A stretch of DNA of 12,869 nucleotides from Akkermansia muciniphila (GTDB lineage: Bacteria; Verrucomicrobiota; Verrucomicrobiia; Verrucomicrobiales; Akkermansiaceae): positions 1 through 12,869 of the forward strand of contig CAMBTF010000018.1 in the NCBI GenBank assembly GCA_945870545.1. Direction: 5' to 3'. Below are positions 7,013 through 12,869 of the stretch, in pieces. Every line of letters begins with the position of its first letter. Within the stretch, counting starts at the first letter, position 1. Made by a program: the position numbers and the translations under genes. The notes beneath the pieces were generated by a model. The model did no database searches and was not told the DNA's origin. It saw only the letters and a program-made list of their open reading frames with translations.

Positions 7013-7849
7013 ATGAGCCATATTTTGCAGAAGCTCGCGCCCATCGGTGAATCGCGCGATAAGGAAATTTTAAAAGCCGCCTCGACTTACGTTTTTTCGG
7101 AGAAGGATGGGGTTGAGCTATTGGCGCATGTTTTCGCTCCCGAAGGCTCGACCGTGGCGGGGCGCCCGGCGGTTGCGTTTTTCCACGGAGGCTTTTGGGA
7201 TGTGCCGATGGTCACCCAATTCGTGCCGCATTGTCATCACTTCGCCGCGCGCGGAGCGGTTTCCGTCGCTTTCGAATACCGTGTCGCCTCAAAGCACCAG
7301 ACAGGGCCGCTGGCAGCCATCGGGGATGCGCGCGCCGCGCTGCTGTGGCTTCATGAAAACGCCGGCTTACTCGGGCTCGATTCGGAAAAAATCGCCGTCG
7401 CGGGTGCGGCGGGCGGCGCGTTTTTGGCGCTGCTGCTGGCGATGCAGAAAGACAAGCAATTCCCCACGCCGGTCAGACCGAAGGTGGTTTTGTTGTTCAG
7501 TGCCCTTCTCAACACCACTCCGAAAGGCCAGCTCTCCGACCGATTTCCAAGCACCAAGGAGGCCAAGGCGCTGAGCCCGAGCAACCTGATCCGCCGAAAG
7601 CTACCTCCTATGCTCGTGATGCACGGCAAGGCCGACCGCGTCACCCCTTTCGACGAGGCGGCCAGCTTTTGTCGCAGGATGAAATGGAGGGGAAACCGCT
7701 GCCAACTGGTCGACTTCAACGGGGCGGAACACAGTTTCTTCAACTTCAACGTAAGCCACGCGCATTTCGAGATGACCATAGCCGCCGCGGACCGCTTTCT
7801 TGTCGAAAGCGGTATCCTTGATGAAGTGGAGGCGGACGTCGCGATCTGA
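7013..7849 (+). CDS. Alpha/beta-hydrolase fold protein with Ala at the nucleophile position
   Basis: The 278-residue protein has the fold marks of acetyl-esterase-like alpha/beta-hydrolases: oxyanion-hole HGG at 58-60 (FFHGGFW), the nucleophile-elbow region at 127-136, a catalytic Asp candidate D208 in HGKADRV, and a catalytic His candidate H240 in GAEHSFF. At the elbow, where GxSxG is expected, the sequence is G131-A-A133-G-G135, encoded ggt gcg gcg ggc ggc. The nucleophile Ser is thus replaced by Ala, one base from TCG. No signal peptide is seen, so it is probably cytoplasmic. It may be non-hydrolytic (binding, scaffold) or use another residue. The ATG at 7013 has no Shine-Dalgarno. A GGAGG-like stretch about 30 nt upstream is too far away to serve it. 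The gene is divergent from the secreted-protein gene and convergent with gnd. Confidence 0.9.
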   Translation: MSHILQKLAPIGESRDKEILKAASTYVFSEKDGVELLAHVFAPEGSTVAGRPAVAFFHGGFWDVPMVTQFVPHCHHFAARGAVSVAFEYRVASKHQTGPLAAIGDARAALLWLHENAGLLGLDSEKIAVAGAAGGAFLALLLAMQKDKQFPTPVRPKVVLLFSALLNTTPKGQLSDRFPSTKEAKALSPSNLIRRKLPPMLVMHGKADRVTPFDEAASFCRRMKWRGNRCQLVDFNGAEHSFFNFNVSHAHFEMTIAAADRFLVESGILDEVEADVAI

Positions 7850-7878
7850 AAAAAAACGACCGGGATTTTTCCCGGCCG
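7849..7878 (-). terminator. Rho-independent terminator, mainly for gnd
   Basis: Between the hydrolase stop and the gnd stop lies a GC-rich hairpin. Arms 7857..7864 and 7871..7878 (CGACCGGG / CCCGGCCG) give seven pairs and one A-C mismatch around a 6-nt loop. Read on the minus strand it is followed at once by eight T (complement of the A run 7849..7856), the textbook signal, about 30 nt after the gnd stop. On the plus strand the hairpin is followed only by CTTTCT, so it should stop hydrolase transcripts less efficiently. The A run overlaps the hydrolase TGA. Confidence 0.8.
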
Positions 7879-7907
7879 CTTTCTAGGAATCATTTGCGGC
7901 ATTCCGG

Positions 7908-9326
7908 TCAGCCAATGACGTCGGGCCAAGTGGTGTGGAAGAACTCGCCGCGGGGCTTGTCGGTGCGCTCGTAGGTGTGGGCGCCAAAGAAGTCGCGCTG
8001 TGCCTGGAGAAGGTTCGCGGGAAGAACCGCACTGCGGTAGCTGTCGTAATAGCCGAGCGAGGCACTGAAAGAAGGAACCGGTATGCCAGCCAGCGTGGCC
8101 GTTGCAATCACCTCACGCCAGTTCTGTTGGAAACCGTTGAGCAGATCCGTGAAGAACGGGGCGAGCATGAGGTTGCTCAGCTTCGGATCCTTACGGTAGG
8201 CGTCTGTGATGTCGTTGAGGAAACGGGCGCGGATGATGCAGCCCCCGCGCCAGATGGCGGCGATCTTCGCGAGATCCAGGCCCCAGCCCTTTTCCTCACC
8301 CATCGCGGCAATGAGATCGAGGCCTTGCGCGTAGGAAATGATCTTGGAGGCGAAGAGCGCGTCGTGGACTTTCTTCACAAGCTCGGCCTTATCGCCGCCG
8401 ATCTCGGCCTTCGGGCCATGGAGAATCGAACTGGCGGCGACGCGCTTTTCCTTCATCGAGGAAAGGATGCGCGCCTCAACGGCGGCGTTGATCGTGGAGA
8501 TGACGACCGCGTTCTCCACGGCGTTGATGAGCGTCCATTTCCCCGTGCCCTTCTGGCCGGCAGTGTCCAGGATGACATCGACGAGCGCCTTGCCGGTTTC
8601 CGGATCGTTCTGCTCGAAGATTTTCGCGGTGATCTGGATGAGATAGCTTTCGAGGTCGCCGTTGTTCCAGTCGGTGAAAACGGTGGCAAGCTCCGCCGGG
8701 GTGAAGCCCGCCGCCTTGAAGATATTGTAGGCCTCGCAGATGAGCTGCATATCGCCGTATTCGATGCCGTTGTGGATCATCTTCACGTAATGACCCGCGC
8801 CGCCGGTGCCGATATGTGTCACGCAGGGTTCGCCGTCCACCTTGGCGGAGATGCTTTCGAAAATGGGTTTCATCACATCCCAAGTGGAGGTGGGGCCGCC
8901 GGGCATGATGGACGGGCCTTTGCGCGCGCCTTCCTCGCCGCCGGAAACGCCCGCGCCGATAAAGCGGAACCCGAGATCGCCGAGCCATTTGTCGCGGCGC
9001 TCGGTATCGGTATAGAGCGAGTTGCCACCGTCGATGATGATGTCGCCCTTGTCGAGGAGCGGCAGAAGGGACTCGATGACCGCGTCCACGGGGCCGCCGG
9101 CCTTGACCATGATCATGATCTTGCGCGGGGAGGCCAGCGAGTTCACGAAGCCTTCCAGTGTCGCCTCACCCACGATTTTTTTATCCGGGTGCTGTGCGAC
9201 GAATTCCTCCATCGCGCTGGTGGTGCGGTTGTAAACCGAGACCTGGAAACCACGGGATTCCACGTTCAAAACAAGATTCTGACCCATGACGGCCAGTCCG
9301 ATAAGTCCAAAGTCACTGTTGCTCAT
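7908..9326 (-). CDS. gnd: 6-phosphogluconate dehydrogenase (NADP+, decarboxylating)
   Basis: The enzyme oxidises and decarboxylates 6-phosphogluconate to ribulose 5-phosphate, making NADPH in the oxidative pentose phosphate pathway, in the cytoplasm. The product of 472 residues matches the long, about 470-residue class. Visible marks are the dinucleotide motif GLAVMGQNL (10-18) with NRT at 33-35 suiting NADP, the substrate-site segment VSGGEEGARKGPS (127-139), the active-site helix HYVKMIHNGIEY (179-190, catalytic K182, H185, N186), GTGKWT, and the C-terminal GEFFHTTWPD typical of the family. The frame is open for 32 more codons upstream, but the homologous N-terminus begins MSNSDFGLIG, so I start at 9326. 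No Shine-Dalgarno precedes this ATG. A promoter-like pair sits just upstream and a terminator follows. The gene stands alone, divergent from pgsA. Confidence 0.97.
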   Translation of the reverse strand: MSNSDFGLIGLAVMGQNLVLNVESRGFQVSVYNRTTSAMEEFVAQHPDKKIVGEATLEGFVNSLASPRKIMIMVKAGGPVDAVIESLLPLLDKGDIIIDGGNSLYTDTERRDKWLGDLGFRFIGAGVSGGEEGARKGPSIMPGGPTSTWDVMKPIFESISAKVDGEPCVTHIGTGGAGHYVKMIHNGIEYGDMQLICEAYNIFKAAGFTPAELATVFTDWNNGDLESYLIQITAKIFEQNDPETGKALVDVILDTAGQKGTGKWTLINAVENAVVISTINAAVEARILSSMKEKRVAASSILHGPKAEIGGDKAELVKKVHDALFASKIISYAQGLDLIAAMGEEKGWGLDLAKIAAIWRGGCIIRARFLNDITDAYRKDPKLSNLMLAPFFTDLLNGFQQNWREVIATATLAGIPVPSFSASLGYYDSYRSAVLPANLLQAQRDFFGAHTYERTDKPRGEFFHTTWPDVIG

Positions 9327-9330
9327 ATTG

Positions 9331-9360
9331 ATAATAGGGGTTTCACCCTGCGGGTGTCTA
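9331..9360 (-). promoter_or_regulatory. Candidate sigma70-type promoter of gnd
   Basis: On the minus strand, TAGACA (9360..9355, five of six to TTGACA) is followed after 18 bp by TATTAT (9336..9331, five of six to TATAAT). Transcription would begin within a base or two of the gnd ATG at 9326, so the mRNA would be leaderless or nearly so. That fits the lack of a Shine-Dalgarno. It is a prediction from motif match only. Confidence 0.45.
9344..9356. repeat. Inverted repeat CACCC-TGC-GGGTG in the gnd/pgsA divergent region
   Basis: This is a perfect 5-bp inverted repeat with a 3-nt centre in the 99-bp gap between the gnd and pgsA starts. It lies inside the spacer of the candidate gnd promoter and touches its -35 box, a position suited to a repressor site. 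It could also be a piece of a dispersed palindromic repeat. No other strong signal is seen in the rest of the gap, and I find no convincing pgsA promoter there. Confidence 0.4.
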
Positions 9361-9425
9361 CGGAATACGGCCAAGCCATGCAACCCATTGTTGCCATTTC
9401 CCCGTCTATTTCCCAGACTCACCCG

Positions 9426-10016
9426 ATGAACATACCCAACGCGATCACGGTCTCTCGCCTTTTCCTGACCGCTGGTTTTATCCTATTCGTAACATTCGAG
9501 AGCACCTGGGGTCATTTCACCGCCCTCATCCTTTTCATCATCGCCGCGATCAGCGATTTCGTGGACGGCTGGCTCGCGAGAAAAATGAACCTCATCACCC
9601 CGCTCGGCAAACTTCTCGATCCGCTCGCCGACAAGATCCTGGTCTGCTCCGCTTTCGTGTTCCTGACGGCGGAAGGGCTGTGTCCGGTTTGGGTAACGGC
9701 GCTGATCATCGGGCGCGAATTTCTCGTAACCGGCCTGCGCCAGATCGCCATCGAAGCCGGACAGGTGCTCGCCGCCGACAGGCTGGGGAAATGGAAGACC
9801 GCTTTCCAGCTCTCATACCTCATCGCCGGCATGATACGGCTGACGCTCGACACCATGGAATCCGTCGGCTCGTTTTCCCCGCTCCACACGCTAACCACCC
9901 CGTGGGGCGAGGGCGCATGGCTGCTGCCCATCAGCCTCGGACTCGCGGTAGGGCTGACGGTGATCTCAGGATGGAACTACGTATGGTCGTCCCGATACCT
10001 GCTGCGGGGAAACTGA
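9426..10016 (+). CDS. pgsA: CDP-diacylglycerol--glycerol-3-phosphate 3-phosphatidyltransferase
   Basis: This integral membrane enzyme transfers a phosphatidyl group from CDP-diacylglycerol to glycerol 3-phosphate, giving phosphatidylglycerophosphate, the precursor of phosphatidylglycerol and cardiolipin. The 196-residue length is normal. The CDP-alcohol phosphotransferase signature D-x2-DG-x2-AR-x8-G-x3-D-x3-D is complete at D44, D47, G48, A51, R52, G61, D65 and D69. It begins MNIPNAITVSR, as PgsA proteins usually do, and has several hydrophobic helices (about 8-24, 30-43, 72-95 and a C-terminal one). An in-frame ATG 16 codons upstream (9378) adds residues not expected in the family. No Shine-Dalgarno is evident. 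It is divergent from gnd, and its stop lies only 2 bp from the stop of the convergent heme-protein gene. Confidence 0.95.
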   Translation: MNIPNAITVSRLFLTAGFILFVTFESTWGHFTALILFIIAAISDFVDGWLARKMNLITPLGKLLDPLADKILVCSAFVFLTAEGLCPVWVTALIIGREFLVTGLRQIAIEAGQVLAADRLGKWKTAFQLSYLIAGMIRLTLDTMESVGSFSPLHTLTTPWGEGAWLLPISLGLAVGLTVISGWNYVWSSRYLLRGN

Positions 10017-10018
10017 CC

Positions 10019-12532
10019 TCACTTCGCCAACAGGTAGGCAAGCAGATCCTTGAGCTCATCCGGATTCAGGCGGTTGATCATCCCGGCTGGCATCGGTGAT
10101 ATTTCCGAGAGCTTGCTTGTCCTGATGTCGAAACGCTTGATCTCAATTTTCTGATCGTAGTCGAAGGGGTTGTTGGCGAGGATGAGCACCTCGTCCTTCT
10201 CCTCCAGGATCTTGCCGACCACGGTCTTGCCGTCGTTCGTGGTATACTCGTGGAAGCCGTATTGGTCGGAGATGACCTTGTTGGGCTCGATGATCGACTC
10301 GGCGAGATCGCGGACCGTGAAGCGCCCGGCGAGATTACTGAGATCCGGTCCTTGTGCGCCTCCCAATGCCCCGAAGCGGTGGCAGGCGGCGCAGAGGGAG
10401 GCGCGATACATGTTTTCGCCCTTTTTCTTGTCGCGGCCCTCAAGCCCCGACTCCGCCAGTTTCACGACCTCGTCCACCGTCCACGCGCGGCCCGGGCCGG
10501 CAATGTTCGGGAGATCCGCCATCAGGTTCTGTGCGGGAGCCTTTGCATCGGCGGCGAAGATCCTTTTCTCCTCGGCGGTGCCGTTTTCGTAAACCTGCTC
10601 GCGGATTCTGATCATGAATTTTCCGAAACTTTTACCACCCTTGCTTTTCTCAACCTCTCGGAACCAAGCGTACACGCGCTGCCGCTCTTCCGCTTGCCAT
10701 GGCCCTTTGACGGCACGAAGGCAGTAAAGGTAATGGATCTGCGCGGTGGGAGGGTGATCCTCCATCATGCGGCTGATGTCCCCGCCGTATTGGCCGTTGC
10801 GGGAAATCAGTTCCGCCCAAGGTTCGGGTTCGGGGGCCGGTTCCTTGTCCATGATATCCAGCGTCCGGGCGACGACGCCGGGCGCCTGCAGATAGCACAG
10901 CATGCGGGCCAGTTCGTAGTTCAGGAAACGCTCACCCGAGGGGAAAGAGGCGTCGATCTTGGCGAGCACCTTGGCCTTCTCGGCATCATTGGGTTCACCG
11001 CTGCGGATGAAAACGAGACCCGCCGCGCGGAGCCAGTTGAGCTTCTGATGGGTGGAAAGTTTCGCCCATTCGACGCGATCGAGCGCACCGAGAACCAGAT
11101 CGCGTTTCGCCTTCGCGTCGAGACGGGCGAGAGCCATACTACTCATGATCACGCGCCAAGGATTTTTTTCGGTTTGAAGTTTGATGTTCCATGGCACATC
11201 CGGCAGGCGTTCCATCGCGGCCTTGGCCATGAAGCGCAGCGTGCGATCTTCGGATCCGAGAAGTTTCCAGATCTCTTCCGCATCCGCGGTCTTGGGATCG
11301 ACCGTGTATCCGGCAAGCTTGTCGCGTTCCGCTACTTTCGCGAATTTACCCGGAGCCGGGGCGGTCGGCTCCGCTCCGGCATAAGTGACCCGCCATAGCG
11401 CCGAGGAAATGCGGCGTCCGCCGGTGGTGAAATACATGGCGCCGTCCTTCGTGATGATCCCGTCCGTCAACGGAAGTCCCGCTCCGGCCACAAACTCCTC
11501 CTTGGTGGCGTCGAACGACGCACCGTTCGGCTGGAGGGTCACTGCGTAGATCGTGGCGAAAGTCCAGTCGAAGACATAGATCGCCTGCTGGTATTTCCCA
11601 GGAGCCTTGAAGCCGCGCCCCGCGAGCAGGCCGGTCGGGGATCCGGGGCCGATATCGAGGACAGATCCCACGCTATCCTCATAATATGCCGGCCATTTGC
11701 CGGTGCCGTTGCGCCAGCCCATTTCCGCGCCCGGAACGGCATGGTTAAGGCGCGTCGGGCGATACCACGGCATGCCGAAATCCCATTCCATGTCCGCGTC
11801 GTAGGAAAATAGTTCACCGCTGTCATGGAAAGCGATGTCGTAAGTGTTGCGGTTGCCCACCGTAACAAGCTGCCATGTCGAACCATCCGGCTTGAAGCGG
11901 GCGATCCATCCTCCCGGAGCCATGATGTTGGCGGCGTGGCCGTTGCCATCCGGATTGCGCGGCAAGAGCTGATCCTCATCCCATACCTTTGCGGGAAAGG
12001 AGTCTTCGACTTCCGGTGTCTGCGAATGATTGCCGGCCACGAAGTAGATCCATTTCTTGTCCGGCGAAAGAACCAGGGAATGGATCCCATGCTCGCCGCC
12101 CGCCTGTATCGGCTTGACGAGCTTCGGTGCCTCCCAACCATCCGCCGTTTCCTTTACCATCCACACGCCTACCTCAACGGGATGGACCTGCGCCTTCTCG
12201 TTCACGGAGATGTAGAGAACCCCTTCATGCCATAGCAGGCCGTGGGCGCCGCCGATGGGGAGATTGAGCGCCTCCACCTTGGTCTCACCGCCGGCAAGAG
12301 GTGCGGGTGTTACGCGGTAAAGCTTCCCGTATTGGTCGGCAGCGATCAACCTGCCTTTGCCATCCTCTGTGAGAGCTACCCATGAACCCTCTTCCTTTTT
12401 CACATCGTAGATTTTCTCAAGCTTGAAGCCCGGTGCGACCTTGAATTTGGCTGTCTGGTCGGTAACTTCCCCCACGCATACGCCCCCCAGGAGCAGAAAA
12501 GGCAACATCCAGATAAGTTTGTTTCGAATCAT
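10019..12532 (-). CDS. Secreted propeller/HEAT protein with C-terminal heme c domain (PVC type)
   Basis: The 837-residue product is exported: the N-terminus MIRNKLIWMLPFLLLGG is a signal peptide with probable cleavage near GEV (21-23). The cysteine at 19 lacks a good lipobox. Residues 30-385 form a sugar-dehydrogenase-like beta-propeller (WVALTEDGKGRLIAADQYGKLYRV, NRNTYDIAFHDSGELFSYD and similar blade strands). Residues 415-660 are helical and HEAT-like. Residues 700-837 are a c-type heme domain with C714-A-A-C717-H718 and a candidate distal Met in SPMPAGM (M814 or M818). This layout is characteristic of Planctomycetes and Verrucomicrobia, where such proteins are presumed periplasmic dehydrogenases feeding electrons to heme. 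The substrate is unknown. The ATG at 12532 follows an in-frame GTG at 12535; I prefer ATG. No Shine-Dalgarno. A weak TTGAGA-N19-TATCAA lies just upstream. No terminator fits in the 2 bp before the pgsA stop. Confidence 0.93.
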   Translation of the reverse strand: MIRNKLIWMLPFLLLGGVCVGEVTDQTAKFKVAPGFKLEKIYDVKKEEGSWVALTEDGKGRLIAADQYGKLYRVTPAPLAGGETKVEALNLPIGGAHGLLWHEGVLYISVNEKAQVHPVEVGVWMVKETADGWEAPKLVKPIQAGGEHGIHSLVLSPDKKWIYFVAGNHSQTPEVEDSFPAKVWDEDQLLPRNPDGNGHAANIMAPGGWIARFKPDGSTWQLVTVGNRNTYDIAFHDSGELFSYDADMEWDFGMPWYRPTRLNHAVPGAEMGWRNGTGKWPAYYEDSVGSVLDIGPGSPTGLLAGRGFKAPGKYQQAIYVFDWTFATIYAVTLQPNGASFDATKEEFVAGAGLPLTDGIITKDGAMYFTTGGRRISSALWRVTYAGAEPTAPAPGKFAKVAERDKLAGYTVDPKTADAEEIWKLLGSEDRTLRFMAKAAMERLPDVPWNIKLQTEKNPWRVIMSSMALARLDAKAKRDLVLGALDRVEWAKLSTHQKLNWLRAAGLVFIRSGEPNDAEKAKVLAKIDASFPSGERFLNYELARMLCYLQAPGVVARTLDIMDKEPAPEPEPWAELISRNGQYGGDISRMMEDHPPTAQIHYLYCLRAVKGPWQAEERQRVYAWFREVEKSKGGKSFGKFMIRIREQVYENGTAEEKRIFAADAKAPAQNLMADLPNIAGPGRAWTVDEVVKLAESGLEGRDKKKGENMYRASLCAACHRFGALGGAQGPDLSNLAGRFTVRDLAESIIEPNKVISDQYGFHEYTTNDGKTVVGKILEEKDEVLILANNPFDYDQKIEIKRFDIRTSKLSEISPMPAGMINRLNPDELKDLLAYLLAK

Positions 12533-12546
12533 CACGGAATTGATAC

Positions 12547-12575
12547 TTCATAAAAAAACCAATCTCTCAAATAAT
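12547..12575 (+). promoter_or_regulatory. Candidate promoter of the release-factor-like gene
   Basis: TTCATA (12547..12552) and AATAAT (12570..12575, five of six to TATAAT) are 17 bp apart in the AT-rich 65-bp gap between two divergent starts. Transcription would begin near 12582, giving a leader of only about 16 nt with no Shine-Dalgarno. The -35 match is four of six, so this is tentative. Confidence 0.3.
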
Positions 12576-12597
12576 TTCGGATAAATTCACGTATGCC

Positions 12598-12869
12598 ATG
12601 AACCTCCCCTCGCCAGCTAAAATCTCCTCGCTGGAGCAGCGCATGGCGTCCCTCGGGATCGATCCCGCCGATCTTCTGGAGAAATTCGTCCGCGGCTCCG
12701 GAGCGGGCGGGCAGAAGGTAAACAAAACCTCGAACTGCGTGTTCCTCAAGCATCTACCCAGCGGCATCGCGATCAAGTGCCAGCTGGAGCGCTCCCGCGA
12801 GATGAACCGTTTCCTCGCCCGCCGGGAGCTCTGCGATCAGATGGACGGCATCATCAACGGCAAGCTCTC
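12598..12869 (+). CDS. Peptide chain release factor-like protein with GGQ motif (3' end outside window)
   Basis: Ninety codons are visible before the right edge. The motif GSGAGGQKVNKTSNCV at 33-48 contains the GGQ (37-39) of class I release factors, which triggers peptidyl-tRNA hydrolysis on the ribosome. The following HLPSGIAIKCQLERSREMN and FLARRELC also match that catalytic domain. Only about 36 residues precede the GGQ, so the codon-recognition domains of RF1 and RF2 are absent. This is a compact, single-domain type such as ArfB or other rescue-type factors. A ribosome-rescue role is inferred. The C-terminal tail that would help decide the subtype is outside the window. The ATG at 12598 lacks a Shine-Dalgarno. 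The gene is divergent from the heme-protein gene. Confidence 0.9.
   Translation, partial: MNLPSPAKISSLEQRMASLGIDPADLLEKFVRGSGAGGQKVNKTSNCVFLKHLPSGIAIKCQLERSREMNRFLARRELCDQMDGIINGKL

Noticed and set aside
9327..9422. N-terminal extension of 6-phosphogluconate dehydrogenase by 32 residues
   Set aside because: The family N-terminus begins a few residues before GLIGLAVMG; the extension is Arg/Gly-rich non-coding-like sequence crossing the promoter candidate.
9378..9425. Upstream ATG for pgsA (16 extra residues)
   Set aside because: PgsA proteins typically start with the M-N-x-P-N-x-(I/L)-T pattern seen at 9426.
7935..10016. A 693-codon plus-strand frame that is open antisense to nearly all of gnd and continues in frame into pgsA
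   Set aside because: The part before 9426 is the mirror of gnd codons in GC-rich DNA and has no protein-like character. PgsA has a clear family start at 9426.
10250..11398. A plus-strand open frame of 382 codons
   Set aside because: It is an antisense shadow of the heme-protein gene; no recognisable motif and no start signals.

Overview
The window looks like a stretch of chromosome from a GC-rich (about 60%, by eye) Verrucomicrobium-type bacterium. The best phylum-level clue is the large secreted protein at 10019..12532. It combines an N-terminal propeller, a HEAT-like middle and a C-terminal CxxCH heme domain, an architecture typical of Verrucomicrobia and Planctomycetes. The compact GGQ release-factor-like protein at the right edge and the Bat-type operon fit the same group. 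I see no rRNA, tRNA, CRISPR array, insertion sequence, phage gene or replication origin.

Left block (1..5163, all minus strand): a MoxR/VWA (Bat, 'aerotolerance'-type) operon. Transcription order is MoxR AAA+ ATPase, DUF58 protein with a VWA domain, a one-TM DUF4381-like protein, a BatA-like membrane VWA protein, and a BatB-like membrane VWA protein that continues into TPR-like helices and an acidic Q/P/G-rich tail (a BatB-BatC fusion). The last gene runs off the left edge. The genes after DUF58 are packed with a 6-bp gap, a 4-bp overlap and a 1-bp gap. An 85-bp spacer with tandem heptamers separates MoxR from DUF58. The likely logic is a MoxR ATPase working on membrane-anchored VWA (metal-binding) proteins at the cell envelope. 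This is a known class of system whose exact substrate is unclear.

Middle block (5229..7849): a small two-TM zinc-ribbon-like membrane protein in somewhat lower-GC DNA lies upstream of MoxR on the same strand. Next is a translationally coupled pair of unknown genes on the minus strand, a secreted protein of 292 aa and a GTG-started cytoplasmic protein of 88 aa. Divergent from the pair is a plus-strand alpha/beta-hydrolase that has Ala where the nucleophile Ser should be.

Right block (7908..12869): gnd (6-phosphogluconate dehydrogenase, minus) ends at a good terminator shared with the hydrolase. It is divergent from pgsA (phosphatidylglycerophosphate synthase, plus). pgsA converges on the heme/propeller protein gene with only 2 bp between the stop codons. 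That gene is in turn divergent from the release-factor-like gene cut by the right edge.

I did not find a convincing new multi-gene system. The items most worth a second look are the Ser-less hydrolase, the possibly leaderless gnd promoter with an inverted repeat inside it, the coupled unknown pair, and the two-TM zinc-ribbon protein.
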